Shown piece by piece: positions 45,514-54,343 of a stretch of 64,000 nt of DNA. This DNA is from Pyxidicoccus trucidator. Its GTDB lineage: Bacteria; Myxococcota; Myxococcia; Myxococcales; Myxococcaceae. The notes below the pieces were generated by a model that searched no databases, was not told the DNA's origin, and saw only the letters and a program-made list of their open reading frames with translations. Each line of letters opens with the position of its first letter. Position 1 is the first letter of the stretch. The translations under genes and the position numbers were made by a program. The stretch lies in assembly GCF_010894435.1 (NCBI RefSeq), contig NZ_JAAIXZ010000009.1, forward strand, positions 1-64,000, written 5' to 3'.

Positions 45514-46170
45514 ATGCCTCCCCTCCCCGCCGCCGCGCTCGCGCTGCACGACGTCAGCAAGCGTTATGGGCGCCGCTGGGCCCTGGCGCGTCTGACGTAC
45601 GCGCTCCCCGCGGGCCGCTCCCTGTTGCTTACCGGACACAATGGCTCCGGGAAGACCACCCTGCTGCGCCTCGTGGCCACCGCGCTGAGCCCCACTGCGG
45701 GCCGCGTGGAGGTGCTGGGCCGGGACGCGGTGGTGGACCGGGACGCGGTGCGTCGCGACGTGGCGCTCCTGTCCCACGCCAGCTTCCTCTACGAGGACCT
45801 CACCGCGGAGCAGAACCTCACCGTGCTGGCGCGGCTGCTCGGCATCTCCTCGCCCCGGGACGCCGCCAGCGCGCTGCTCACCCGCGTGGGCCTCACCCGC
45901 CGCTCGGACACCCCGGTGCGCAGCTTCAGCGCCGGCATGCGCAAGCGGCTCGCCATCGCCCGGCTGCTGCTGAAGGCCCCCTCCATCGCCCTGCTGGACG
46001 AGCCCTTCGGCGAGTTGGACCCGCAGGGCATCCGCGACATGGAGGGCATCATCGCGGAATTGAAGGCCGGCGGCGTCACCGTCATCCTCGCCACCCACCT
46101 CGTCGAGCAGGGCATGTCCCTGTGCGAGGAGCGCCTCCACCTGCAGGACGGACGGGCGGTGGCCGCATGA
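45514..46170 (+). CDS. ccmA: Haem exporter ATP-binding protein CcmA
   Basis: A 218-aa ABC ATPase, first gene of the cytochrome c maturation (System I) cluster. Walker A is GHNGSGKTT; the signature is SFSAGMRKR in place of LSGGQ, as usual in CcmA; Walker B is ALLDEPFGELD and the switch His is in TVILATHL. CcmA powers release of haem-loaded CcmE with CcmB, CcmC and CcmD. Its stop overlaps ccmB by 4 bp (ATGA). Confidence 0.9.
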   Translation: MPPLPAAALALHDVSKRYGRRWALARLTYALPAGRSLLLTGHNGSGKTTLLRLVATALSPTAGRVEVLGRDAVVDRDAVRRDVALLSHASFLYEDLTAEQNLTVLARLLGISSPRDAASALLTRVGLTRRSDTPVRSFSAGMRKRLAIARLLLKAPSIALLDEPFGELDPQGIRDMEGIIAELKAGGVTVILATHLVEQGMSLCEERLHLQDGRAVAA

Positions 46171-46874
46171 GCGCCCCGGCTCCACGTCCCCGCGCCATCG
46201 GCCTCGTCCCCGCCACCCTGGCCCTGCTGCGCAAGGATTTGCTCATCGAGTGGCGCACCCGCGCGCGCCTCAACGCCATCATCTTCTTCGCGCTGGCCAC
46301 GCTGCTGATGTTCTCCTTCGCGCTCGGGCCGGACACGAAGCTGCTGGAGAAGAACGCGGGCGGCTACTTCTGGCTCGCCATCCTCTTCGCCAGCGTGCTC
46401 GCCCTGGGTGAGTCCTTCCGCGTCGAAGCGGAGAACGCGTGCATGGACGGCGTGCGGCTCGCCCCCGCCGACGCGCGCGCCATCTTCCTCTCCAAGGCGG
46501 TGGGCAACGCCCTCCTCCTGACGGCCCTGGGCGCCCTGCTCGTCCCCGTCATGGTGGCCCTGTACGGCGTCCGCATCGTCACCAGCGTGGCGGACCTGGG
46601 CCTCATCCTCCTGCTCGGCTGCCTGGCACTCAGCGCGCCGGGTACCGTCTACGCGGCCATTTCCAGCAACGCCCGGGCTCGGGACGTGCTGCTGCCTCTG
46701 CTATTGTTCCCGCTCGTCATCCCGGCCCTCCTCTCCGCGACCAAGGCGACCACCCTGGTGCTTCAAGGAGACCCCATGAATCAGTTGAACTCATGGCTGG
46801 GACTGTTGGGCGGCTTCAATCTGATTTACTGGGGCGTAGGCTTCCTGCTGTTCCCGCGGATCATCGAGGACTGA
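46167..46874 (+). CDS. ccmB: Haem exporter membrane protein CcmB
   Basis: A 235-aa inner-membrane protein with six helices. The opening ALLRKDLLIEWRTRARLNAI is typical of CcmB, as are the LALGESFRVEAENACMDGV and RDVLLPLLLFPLVIPALLSA segments. It forms the permease of the CcmAB complex. It starts in the ccmA stop (ATGA) and ends 3 bp before ccmC, so the genes are one transcript. The annotated start is ATG 46167. Confidence 0.9.
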   Translation: MSAPAPRPRAIGLVPATLALLRKDLLIEWRTRARLNAIIFFALATLLMFSFALGPDTKLLEKNAGGYFWLAILFASVLALGESFRVEAENACMDGVRLAPADARAIFLSKAVGNALLLTALGALLVPVMVALYGVRIVTSVADLGLILLLGCLALSAPGTVYAAISSNARARDVLLPLLLFPLVIPALLSATKATTLVLQGDPMNQLNSWLGLLGGFNLIYWGVGFLLFPRIIED

Positions 46875-46877
46875 CCG

Positions 46878-47597
46878 ATGAACAAGTTCATCAAGTGGGG
46901 CCTGCTGGCGCTCGGCCTGGGCCTGCTCGGTTATGGCTGGTGGCTGGGCCTGGCCTGGGCGCCGCCGGACCGGGAGATGGGGGACGTGCAGCGCATCATG
47001 TACGTCCACGTCCCGCTCCAGTGGGTGGCCATGCTGGCCATGTTCATCAACTTCGTGGCGGCGGTGGCGTTCCTGCTCAAGAGCAAGGCGAGCTGGGGGC
47101 TGGACTCCACGGCGGAGGCGTCGGCGGAGATTGGCCTGCTGCTGGGCACCGCGGGCATGATTACGGGCGCCATCTGGGGCCGGCCCACGTGGGGCGTCTA
47201 CTGGTCCTGGGATCCGCGCCTGACGTCGGAAGCCATCATGCTGGTGACGTACGCGGGCTACCTGGTGCTGCGGAAGTTCGTGGAGGACCCGGACAAGCGC
47301 GCCACGTGGAGCGCGGTGGTGGCCATCATCGGCGCCATCAACCTGCCGATTGTGTGGTTCTCCGTGCGCTGGTGGCGCAGCCTGCACCAGGTGCAGTCCA
47401 GCCCCCGTACGGTGGACCCGGAGATGGTGCTGCCCCTGCGCGTGTCGGCCTTCGGCATGCTCTTCCTCACCCTCTTCCTGATGGCGGTGCGCTACCGCCA
47501 GGCCCTGGCCGAGCGCCAGGCCGAGGTGGCCCTGCCGGACGCGCTGCCGGGTGACATACCCGCGTCCCTGGCCCACAACCCCTCGAAGGTGGCCTGA
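46878..47597 (+). CDS. ccmC: Haem-handling protein CcmC
   Basis: A 239-aa protein with six membrane helices and the WWD-type haem-handling motif (WGRPTWGVYWSWDPRLTSEA, near residues 93-115) flanked by histidines (MYVHVPLQWV and others). CcmC transfers haem to CcmE. The C-terminal tail is longer than in E. coli. It follows ccmB by 3 bp and precedes ccmD by 2 bp. Confidence 0.92.
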   Translation: MNKFIKWGLLALGLGLLGYGWWLGLAWAPPDREMGDVQRIMYVHVPLQWVAMLAMFINFVAAVAFLLKSKASWGLDSTAEASAEIGLLLGTAGMITGAIWGRPTWGVYWSWDPRLTSEAIMLVTYAGYLVLRKFVEDPDKRATWSAVVAIIGAINLPIVWFSVRWWRSLHQVQSSPRTVDPEMVLPLRVSAFGMLFLTLFLMAVRYRQALAERQAEVALPDALPGDIPASLAHNPSKVA

Positions 47598-47599
47598 AC

Positions 47600-47785
47600 A
47601 TGATGACGCTCTCGACGCTGATGGTCCTGGCCCAGGCGGCCCCGGGACAGGTGGGCAGCGGCCGCATCCAGGGTGGGTGGGGCTATGTCTGGGCCTGCTA
47701 CGGGATTACGGTTGCCATGCTGCTTCTCTACTCGCTGTCCCTCTGGGTGCGTCGGCCCAGGGCCTCGCCCGACGCCAAGGAGTAA
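47600..47785 (+). CDS. ccmD: Small haem-export accessory protein CcmD
   Basis: A 61-aa single-pass membrane protein with a periplasmic start and the helix GYVWACYGITVAMLLLYSLS, then a basic WVRRPR end, which is the CcmD layout. Its place between ccmC and ccmE and the tiny spacing (2 bp upstream, 5 bp downstream) support the call; sequence alone is weakly conserved. It helps release haem-CcmE from CcmABC. Confidence 0.8.
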   Translation: MMTLSTLMVLAQAAPGQVGSGRIQGGWGYVWACYGITVAMLLLYSLSLWVRRPRASPDAKE

Positions 47786-47790
47786 TCGCC

Positions 47791-48273
47791 ATGTCGCCTG
47801 TCGCCCGGAACCGACTCATCGCCCTCGGGGCCCTGCTCGTCGCGGGGGCCGGACTGGCCTTCGTGGCCTTCGGCAACATCGGGGAGAACCTCGTCTACTA
47901 CTGGAGCCCCTCGGAGATGCTGGGCCAGGGTAACAAGGCCTACTCGGCCACCATCCGCCTGGGCGGCGTGGTGCAGCCGGGCAGCATCCAGTGGAACGAG
48001 CAGCACACCACGCTGCACTTCCGCGTGGCGGACGATGTCAAGGACGGCGCGCCCAGCGTGCTGGTGCGCTCCACGGAGACGCCTCCGCAGATGTTCCGCG
48101 ACAAGATTGGCGTCGTGGTGGAGGGCACCTACGACAAGTCCGGCGTCTTCAGCTCCAACCGGCTGATGGTCAACCACTCCAACGAGTACCGCGCCCCCAA
48201 GGAGGGCGAGGACCCGAACAAGTGGCGGGAGACGCTCTCCGACGCCACCACCGCCAGCGTGGGGACGAAGTGA
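47791..48273 (+). CDS. ccmE: Haem chaperone CcmE
   Basis: A 160-aa periplasmic haem chaperone anchored by an N-terminal helix (LIALGALLVAGAGLAFVAF). The OB-fold domain contains YSATIRLGGVVQPGSI, and the haem-binding His129 lies in MVNHSNEYRAP, the H-x3-Y class of CcmE. ATG 47791 is five bases after ccmD, with AAGGAG upstream. Its stop overlaps ccmF (GTGA). Confidence 0.92.
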   Translation: MSPVARNRLIALGALLVAGAGLAFVAFGNIGENLVYYWSPSEMLGQGNKAYSATIRLGGVVQPGSIQWNEQHTTLHFRVADDVKDGAPSVLVRSTETPPQMFRDKIGVVVEGTYDKSGVFSSNRLMVNHSNEYRAPKEGEDPNKWRETLSDATTASVGTK

Positions 48274-50294
48274 ACGGAACCGTCGGATACGGCCTGGTGC
48301 TGGGAGGGCTCGCGTTCGCGGCCTTCGGCGCCATTGTAGGCCTGGCCACCGGGATGCGCCGCAGTGAGGCGGGCTTCCCGTGGGTGATGCGCGCGGTGTG
48401 GGGCTTCGCCGCCTGCATGGTGGGCGCGAACCTGGTCATGGTGAACGCGCTCCTCACGCATGACTTCAGCGTGAAGTACGTGGCGCAGGTGGGCAGCCGG
48501 GACACCCCGGTGCTGTACACGATTGTGTCGCTGTGGAGCGCCCTGGAGGGGTCCATCCTCTTCTGGGGGCTCATCATGGCCGGGTACATCGCCGCCTTCG
48601 CCTTCATCCACCGGCGCGAGCACGCGCGGTACATGCAACTGGCGCTGGGCACCATGCTGGCGGTGGGCGTGTTCTTCGCCTTCCTCATCGCCGGCCCGGC
48701 CAACCCGTGGGGCGCCGTGTTCCCGGTGCCGGCGGACGGCCCCGGCCCCAACCCGCTGCTGCAGAACCACATCCTCATGGTCATCCACCCGCCCATGCTC
48801 TACCTGGGCTACGTGGGCATGACGGTGCCCTTCGGCGTCGCGGTGGCGGGCCTGCTGCGCGGCGAGATTGGCGAGGCGTGGATGGCGCCCCTGCGCCGGT
48901 GGACGATGGTGGCGTGGGCCTTCCTGTCCATCGGCATCATCCTCGGCGCGTGGTGGGCCTACGCCGTGCTCGGCTGGGGCGGCTACTGGGCGTGGGACCC
49001 GGTGGAGAACGCGTCCTTCCTGCCGTGGCTGACGGCGACGGCGTTCATGCACTCCACCATGGTGCAGGAGCGCAAGCGGATGCTGAAGCTGTGGACGCTC
49101 AGCCTCGCGCTCGCGTCCTTCGTGCTGACGATTCTGGGCACGTTCATGACGCGCTCGGGCATCTTCAACTCGGTGCACTCCTTCACCCAGTCGGACATCG
49201 GGCCCACCTTCCTGGTGTTCCTCGGCGTGCTGCTGGTGGTGTGCATCGGCCTGCTGGCGTCGCGAGGCCACCTGCTGGCGCCGGAAGGCCGGCTGAGCTC
49301 GCCGATGTCGCGTGAGACGAGCATCCTGGTGAACAACCTGGTGTTCGTGGCGATTACCTTCACGGTGCTGCTGGGCACGCTGTACCCGCTGGTGTCCGAG
49401 GCCGTGCGCGGCGTCCGCGTCAGCGTGGGCGAGCCCTACTTCAACAAGATGGCGGTGCCGGGCGGCATCGCCGTGCTCTTCCTGATGGGCGTGGGCCCGG
49501 TGCTGCCGTGGGGCACGCCGGACAAGGCCACGCTGCGCCGGCAGTTCATCATCCCCGCGGTGGTGGGGCTGCTGGTGACGGCGGCCTGCTACGCCTGGGG
49601 GCTGCGCGGCGTCTACCCGCTGATGACGTTCGGCCTGGCGGCCTTCGTCACCGTCATCACCGTGCGCGAGCTGGTGTCGCCGGTGCGGGTGCGCATGTCC
49701 GAGCGCAAGGAGGGCCTCTTCACCGCGCTGGTGACGAGCGCCACCAAGGCGCAGCGCCGCTTCGGCGGCTACGTGGTGCACCTGGGCATCGTCCTCATCA
49801 TCGTCGCCGTGGCGGCCTCGTCCGCGTACGTGAAGCACACGTCCGGCACGGTGCGGAAGGGCGAGTCGCTGGAGCTGGACGGCTACCAGATGAAGTACCT
49901 GGGGCTGGTCAGCGGCGAGGAGCCGCACCGCACCTTCGTGGCGGCGCGCCTGGAAGTCACCGCGCCCAACGGGAGCACGCTCGAGCAGCGGCCGCGCCTG
50001 AACTACTACGAGCGGAGCACGGACCCCATCGGCACCCCGGCGGTGCGCGAGACGGCGGCCGAGGACCTCTACATCTCGCTGATGGCCTTCTCCGAGCAGT
50101 CCGGCACGGCGAGCTTCAACGTCTGGGTCTTCCCGCTGGTGGGGTGGATCTGGTGGAGCATTCCCCTGCTGGTGCTGGGCACGCTCATCTCCATCTGGCC
50201 GCGCCGCAAGACGGCGGTGGCGATGGCCACGGCGCCTGGCGTGGGCGCGTCGCCTCCGCTGGCCGGTGGGGACGCGGAGCGGGGGGCGGCTTAA
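48270..50294 (+). CDS. ccmF: Cytochrome c haem lyase subunit CcmF
   Basis: A 674-aa protein with about 15 membrane helices and the WWD motif WGGYWAWDPVENASFLPWL (about 228-245). Conserved histidines lie before (NHILMVIHPPMLYLGYVG) and after (TAFMHSTMVQE). CcmF ligates haem to apocytochrome CxxCH motifs together with CcmH/CcmI. GTG 48270 overlaps the ccmE stop by 4 bp; the frame upstream is open but belongs to ccmE in another frame. Downstream ccmG begins directly after its stop. Confidence 0.93.
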   Translation: MNGTVGYGLVLGGLAFAAFGAIVGLATGMRRSEAGFPWVMRAVWGFAACMVGANLVMVNALLTHDFSVKYVAQVGSRDTPVLYTIVSLWSALEGSILFWGLIMAGYIAAFAFIHRREHARYMQLALGTMLAVGVFFAFLIAGPANPWGAVFPVPADGPGPNPLLQNHILMVIHPPMLYLGYVGMTVPFGVAVAGLLRGEIGEAWMAPLRRWTMVAWAFLSIGIILGAWWAYAVLGWGGYWAWDPVENASFLPWLTATAFMHSTMVQERKRMLKLWTLSLALASFVLTILGTFMTRSGIFNSVHSFTQSDIGPTFLVFLGVLLVVCIGLLASRGHLLAPEGRLSSPMSRETSILVNNLVFVAITFTVLLGTLYPLVSEAVRGVRVSVGEPYFNKMAVPGGIAVLFLMGVGPVLPWGTPDKATLRRQFIIPAVVGLLVTAACYAWGLRGVYPLMTFGLAAFVTVITVRELVSPVRVRMSERKEGLFTALVTSATKAQRRFGGYVVHLGIVLIIVAVAASSAYVKHTSGTVRKGESLELDGYQMKYLGLVSGEEPHRTFVAARLEVTAPNGSTLEQRPRLNYYERSTDPIGTPAVRETAAEDLYISLMAFSEQSGTASFNVWVFPLVGWIWWSIPLLVLGTLISIWPRRKTAVAMATAPGVGASPPLAGGDAERGAA

Positions 50295-50849
<555 letters not shown>

Positions 50850-50876
50850 CAACCCCGAGTCAGTGAGGACGTACCC

Positions 50877-52064
50877 ATGCGGTGCCCGGAGTGCGGCGAG
50901 GCCGGCGATGGCCGGCTGAAGTACTGCGAGAACTGCGGCGCGAAGATGCCGGTGTCCGCCCAGGCCACCGGCTCGCGTCCGGCGCTGCGCTCCTCGGGGC
51001 CCAAGCGTGGGGCCTCGGAGCCCGCGTACGCGGCGGAGATCCTCGAGGAGGTGGACGCCCACTCCCGGCCCTACCCCGTCGGCGAGGCCGCCGCCGCGCC
51101 CGAGCTGGACCCGGAGGACAAGACGGACCCCGGGCGCTCGCGGCCCGCGTATGACGGCCCGAAGTGGCTGGCCCACGTGCCCGCGCACTCGCCCACCGTG
51201 GCGGGCGTGGGGCTGCTGGCCGTGGCGCTGGTGCTGGGCATCCTCCCCTTCTTCTCCGGCCCGGGCGTGCCCGGCTCGCTGCTGGCGCTGGTGGCCGGCG
51301 CGGTGCTGGTGGCGCGCGAGCTGCGCGAGGCCGGCGAGGCGCCCGGCTTCACCGAGCTGGTGCCGGAGGTGCTGCTGCGCCCCGAGGCCGGCGCGCTGTC
51401 CACGGTGGTGCTGGCGGCCGTCGCGGTGCGGACGCTGGGCCTGGGCCTCACCCCGCTGCTGTGGCTGGCGGGCGCGGGGCTCGTCGTCCATTCGCAGTGG
51501 CGGAAGGTCATCGTCGGCGAGGACGGCGTGGCCCACTACTTCGAGCCGCGCCAGCTGCTGCTCATGCCCCGGCTGGTGGCGCTGGTGGGCGTGACGGTGT
51601 GCCTGCTGTCGCTCTTCACACCGTGGGGCGTGCTCAACCCGTCCCTGCCCACGCTCCCGGACAACGCCCCCGTGCCGCAGGGGCCTCCGGAGCTGCGCGT
51701 CATCAACGCCCGGCGGCCGTCGGACGACGTGCTCTACGCCGGGGCCAGCCGCGTCACCCTGTCCGGCTGGGACATGCCGGCGTCGGTGGTGGCGGAGCTG
51801 GCGCTGCTGGCCGTGCTCGCGCTGCTGGCGCTGCGCCCGGAGGTGGAGCGTCCTTCCTGGGCGCGCTTCGTGCCCGTGGGCGCGGTGGGCCTGGCCCTCG
51901 TCTGGGCGGTGGTGAATATCAGCCTGCGTCCGGGCCCCATCGGCTTCATCGTGGGCCTGGGCGCGGTGGGCATACTCGCCGTCATCGAGTTGCGGGAGGG
52001 CGGCCTGGCTGCAGTGGTGCCGGAGCCTCCCCCGCCCGAGTTCGATGACTCGGAGCAGGGGTAG
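50877..52064 (+). CDS. Zinc-ribbon membrane protein
   Basis: A 395-aa protein of unknown function. The N-terminus is a zinc ribbon (MRCPECGEAGDGRLKYCENCG, two CxxC pairs). A disordered linker to about residue 95 and then about eight membrane helices follow, for example VAGVGLLAVALVLGILPFF and LLMPRLVALVGVTVCLLSLF. It is 27 bp after ccmG on the same strand, so it is probably co-transcribed. No link to cytochrome assembly is visible in the sequence itself. Confidence 0.7.
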   Translation: MRCPECGEAGDGRLKYCENCGAKMPVSAQATGSRPALRSSGPKRGASEPAYAAEILEEVDAHSRPYPVGEAAAAPELDPEDKTDPGRSRPAYDGPKWLAHVPAHSPTVAGVGLLAVALVLGILPFFSGPGVPGSLLALVAGAVLVARELREAGEAPGFTELVPEVLLRPEAGALSTVVLAAVAVRTLGLGLTPLLWLAGAGLVVHSQWRKVIVGEDGVAHYFEPRQLLLMPRLVALVGVTVCLLSLFTPWGVLNPSLPTLPDNAPVPQGPPELRVINARRPSDDVLYAGASRVTLSGWDMPASVVAELALLAVLALLALRPEVERPSWARFVPVGAVGLALVWAVVNISLRPGPIGFIVGLGAVGILAVIELREGGLAAVVPEPPPPEFDDSEQG

Positions 52065-52084
52065 CCCGGCCGCCTCCGCCTTCG

Positions 52085-52963
52085 CTATGGCGTGGTGAAC
52101 TGGGTCAGCCAGTTCAGGTTGGTGCGCAGCGACCACGGGGCGGTGCCGCTCCGCCACGTCGAGTCCAGCGTGAGGCCGATGCAGCTCCCATTGCGCATGT
52201 AGCAGTGGTCTGCGTTGCCGTCGGAGACCTGCGTGTTGTCGATGATGTACCAGCCGCTGTTGTTGGCCTGGAGGCACGACGTCGCCAGCGGGCACGAGTA
52301 GCCCGTCAGCGTGGTGCTCTGGCTGCGCACCGCGGACTCGCCCGGACCAACGAAGGTGTCCTCCTCGCCGTTCACGACGCGGAGGCGGTCGCTCGGCAGG
52401 GTGCGGTTGCCGTTCGCGACGCAGGAGCGGAGGTCATAGATGGAGTACTGGACGCCCGCGCCCAGGCCGTAGGCCGCTCGAACGCGGGAGTCATGGTTCT
52501 TCGCCAGGATGGCCATGATGGAGCCCTGGCTGAAGCCCGACACCACCACGCCCTTGGAGCAGTCCGCCTTGGCCCGCGCACAGATGCGGCTGATGGCGCT
52601 GGAAGAGCGGCTCGAGTCATAGATGCACTTCGCGCGGCCCTGGAGCGTGGTGCAGGAGCCGAAGGTGGCGTTGTCATACTCCACGGTGGCCGCCACGTAG
52701 CCGCGGGCCGCCATCTCCTCCACGGCGGCCAGGGCCGATGAGTGGTCATAGGTCTCCGTGGTGCCCACCGTGTAGATGAACACAGGGTAGCGGCCCGTCG
52801 CCGCCGGCTCCCGGCCCCGGATGTTGTACGTCGTGCCGCAGATGAGGCCGCTGCCACCGGAGTACGTCCCGGTGAAGCTGCTCAGCGTCTGCGCATCGGC
52901 CGTGGGAGCAAACGCCAGCGTCAGGAACACACCCAGAAGGAAGCTCGAACCTGCACTCTTCAT
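52085..52963 (-). CDS. Secreted alpha/beta-hydrolase (esterase-like)
   Basis: A 292-aa exported hydrolase. Signal peptide residues 1-24 (FLLGVFLTLAFAPTADA). The fold follows: PVFIYTVGTTETYDHSS, MAARGYVAATVEYD and the nucleophile elbow VVVSGFSQGSIMAIL (Ser in GFSQG). A late Asp/His region is present (GEEDTFVG; NADHCYMRNG). Several Cys pairs suggest disulfides. ATG 52963 is eight bases after GAGGAG; the frame is open further but lacks signals. It is transcribed toward the ccm block, and its 5' region carries a palindrome array. Confidence 0.8.
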   Translation of the reverse strand: MKSAGSSFLLGVFLTLAFAPTADAQTLSSFTGTYSGGSGLICGTTYNIRGREPAATGRYPVFIYTVGTTETYDHSSALAAVEEMAARGYVAATVEYDNATFGSCTTLQGRAKCIYDSSRSSSAISRICARAKADCSKGVVVSGFSQGSIMAILAKNHDSRVRAAYGLGAGVQYSIYDLRSCVANGNRTLPSDRLRVVNGEEDTFVGPGESAVRSQSTTLTGYSCPLATSCLQANNSGWYIIDNTQVSDGNADHCYMRNGSCIGLTLDSTWRSGTAPWSLRTNLNWLTQFTTP

Positions 52964-53723
52964 GACTTCTCCTCGTCGTTGGGGGGCACTGCACAGTCGG
53001 GTACCGCCAGCGCCGCGAGAGCGCGGCGCCGTCAGCTCATCAATCCGGCGTCTGTTGATACATTCTAATTCCCCAAAAACAGATTCTTGTCCATACCCGT
53101 TTTGAAAGTTGGGCGGGTTTTTCTTGTTTGATTCCGCAATGCGAAACATCGCCGGCCATGAGCAATGAATGTGTTTCGCCGTGCGAAATGAAGCCGTGAG
53201 TCCGCCCCTGATTCCGTCCTGCGGAACGCTCCGGGGCCTGGGTTCCGCGCAGCGAAACCAACCCTGGCATTCCGTTTCGCAATGCAAAATGACGCTCACA
53301 TGACAGCGATTGCCAGAGCGCGTCATCGATTGCGCGACTGATTCAAGACAGACCCCGGGCGAGCCACGAGTCACGCATGACCACGGAAAGCCGGGGCTCT
53401 CAACGTGAGGGCTGCGGCTCGCGGGAAGCCGGACGGCCGGGCGACGGAAGGTCGACGCCCGGCCCTGGAGGTCTCATCCCAGGACTGTGACTGAGCGAAC
53501 GAAACGCCTCGGCGCCCGTCCGCCAGCGATCAATCCCGCCGGACGGCTGGCGGGAGCAGCGTCGCCTCCCCGACCTGGGAGGTCCGGTTGAGTTAACCCA
53601 ACCAACAAAACGAAGGATTCCGCTTTTCTTGCGTGCTTGAGCTTCCCCGGTCTTCGCGTACCTTGGCGCCGCCTTCAACACGGTACCGGCACCATCGCGA
53701 GTCCAGGCACGGGGGAGCGCGGA
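52964..53723. other. Long divergent intergenic region with palindrome array
   Basis: A 760-bp gap between the esterase gene (minus) and the peptidoglycan-binding gene (plus), with AT-rich patches at about 53040-53130 and 53590-53640. Apart from the five-palindrome array I see a GGTTG...CAACC dyad around GTTAAC near 53590, and a weak promoter-like pair (TTGAGC 53637-53642, TACCTT 53659-53664) before the plus-strand gene. No conserved-looking ORF or RNA gene was recognised. Confidence 0.6.
53132..53289. repeat. Array of five 15-bp palindromes (operator-like)
   Basis: Five copies of TTYCGC-N3-GCGRAA at 53132-53146, 53174-53188, 53212-53226, 53243-53257 and 53275-53289. The second is a perfect 6-3-6 dyad; the others have one arm mismatch each. 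Start-to-start distances are 42, 38, 31 and 32 bp, near three or four helix turns. It lies 169-326 bp upstream of the esterase start, in a gap of 760 bp, and is AT-richer than its surroundings. Confidence 0.85.
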
Positions 53724-54335
53724 ATGGTCAGCCCTAGGACGGCAGAGATCAGGACAGGAAGCACGAGCACCTTCACGCTCAAGCAGAAGCGCCTGCACCT
53801 CGTCCTGCTGGACCCACGCGAGGCGCCCTATGCCGGCCACGAGTACGTGCTCACCGTGGGCCGGACGGAGCACCGGGGCAGGACGGCCGCGGACGGCTCG
53901 CTCTCCCACGAGGTGCCCGCCCTCCCCAGCGGTGAGCTGGTGCTGAACCTCCCCGCGCCCCCGGCGCCCCCCGGGCCCACGCCCGCCCCCGTCTCGGTGG
54001 CCCCACCCGGAGCGCCACCACCCTACCCGCCCCCCGTCTCCGACACGGACTTCCCGGACGCGAGCCCCGCCCGCTCGAAGCGGAAGTCAGGGCCAGAGCC
54101 GGTGACGCTGCGCTGGGCGCTTCAGCTTCACCCGCTGATGAGCTTCGACGCGGACGCGCTTCGCGCCGCGCAGGAGCGCCTGCACAACCTGGGCTTCCCC
54201 GCCGACGGTGAGCGTGGTGCCCCAGGGCCTCGCACCCGGGCCGCGGTCCGCGCCTTCCAGCGCAGCCATGGCCTGCCGGAGACCGGGCAGCTCGCGGACG
54301 TACAGCGCGAGCTCATCCGCCACCACGACGCCTGA
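53724..54335 (+). CDS. Peptidoglycan-binding protein of a putative effector module
   Basis: A 203-aa protein. The N-terminal half is a beta-sandwich (LHLVLLDPREAPYAGHEYVL, then GRTAADGSLSHEVPALPSG), of the type seen near VgrG/phage-tail cargo. A Pro-rich linker (about 75-115) and a C-terminal PG_binding_1 domain (AAQERLHNLGFPADGERG, then AAVRAFQRSHGLPETGQL) follow. There is no signal peptide, which fits contractile-system delivery. ATG 53724 is the first plausible start. The next gene begins 9 bp after its stop. Confidence 0.7.
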   Translation: MVSPRTAEIRTGSTSTFTLKQKRLHLVLLDPREAPYAGHEYVLTVGRTEHRGRTAADGSLSHEVPALPSGELVLNLPAPPAPPGPTPAPVSVAPPGAPPPYPPPVSDTDFPDASPARSKRKSGPEPVTLRWALQLHPLMSFDADALRAAQERLHNLGFPADGERGAPGPRTRAAVRAFQRSHGLPETGQLADVQRELIRHHDA

Positions 54336-54343
54336 CGCGCCCC

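Noticed and set aside
53090-53125. Intrinsic terminator (ACCCG ... CGGGT followed by five T)
   Set aside because: Only a 5-bp stem with a 14-base loop, and no plus-strand transcript should end there.
53132-53289. CRISPR array
   Set aside because: The repeats are 15 bp, palindromic and variable, intervals between them are 16-27 bp and uneven, and no cas gene is near; operator array is the better reading.
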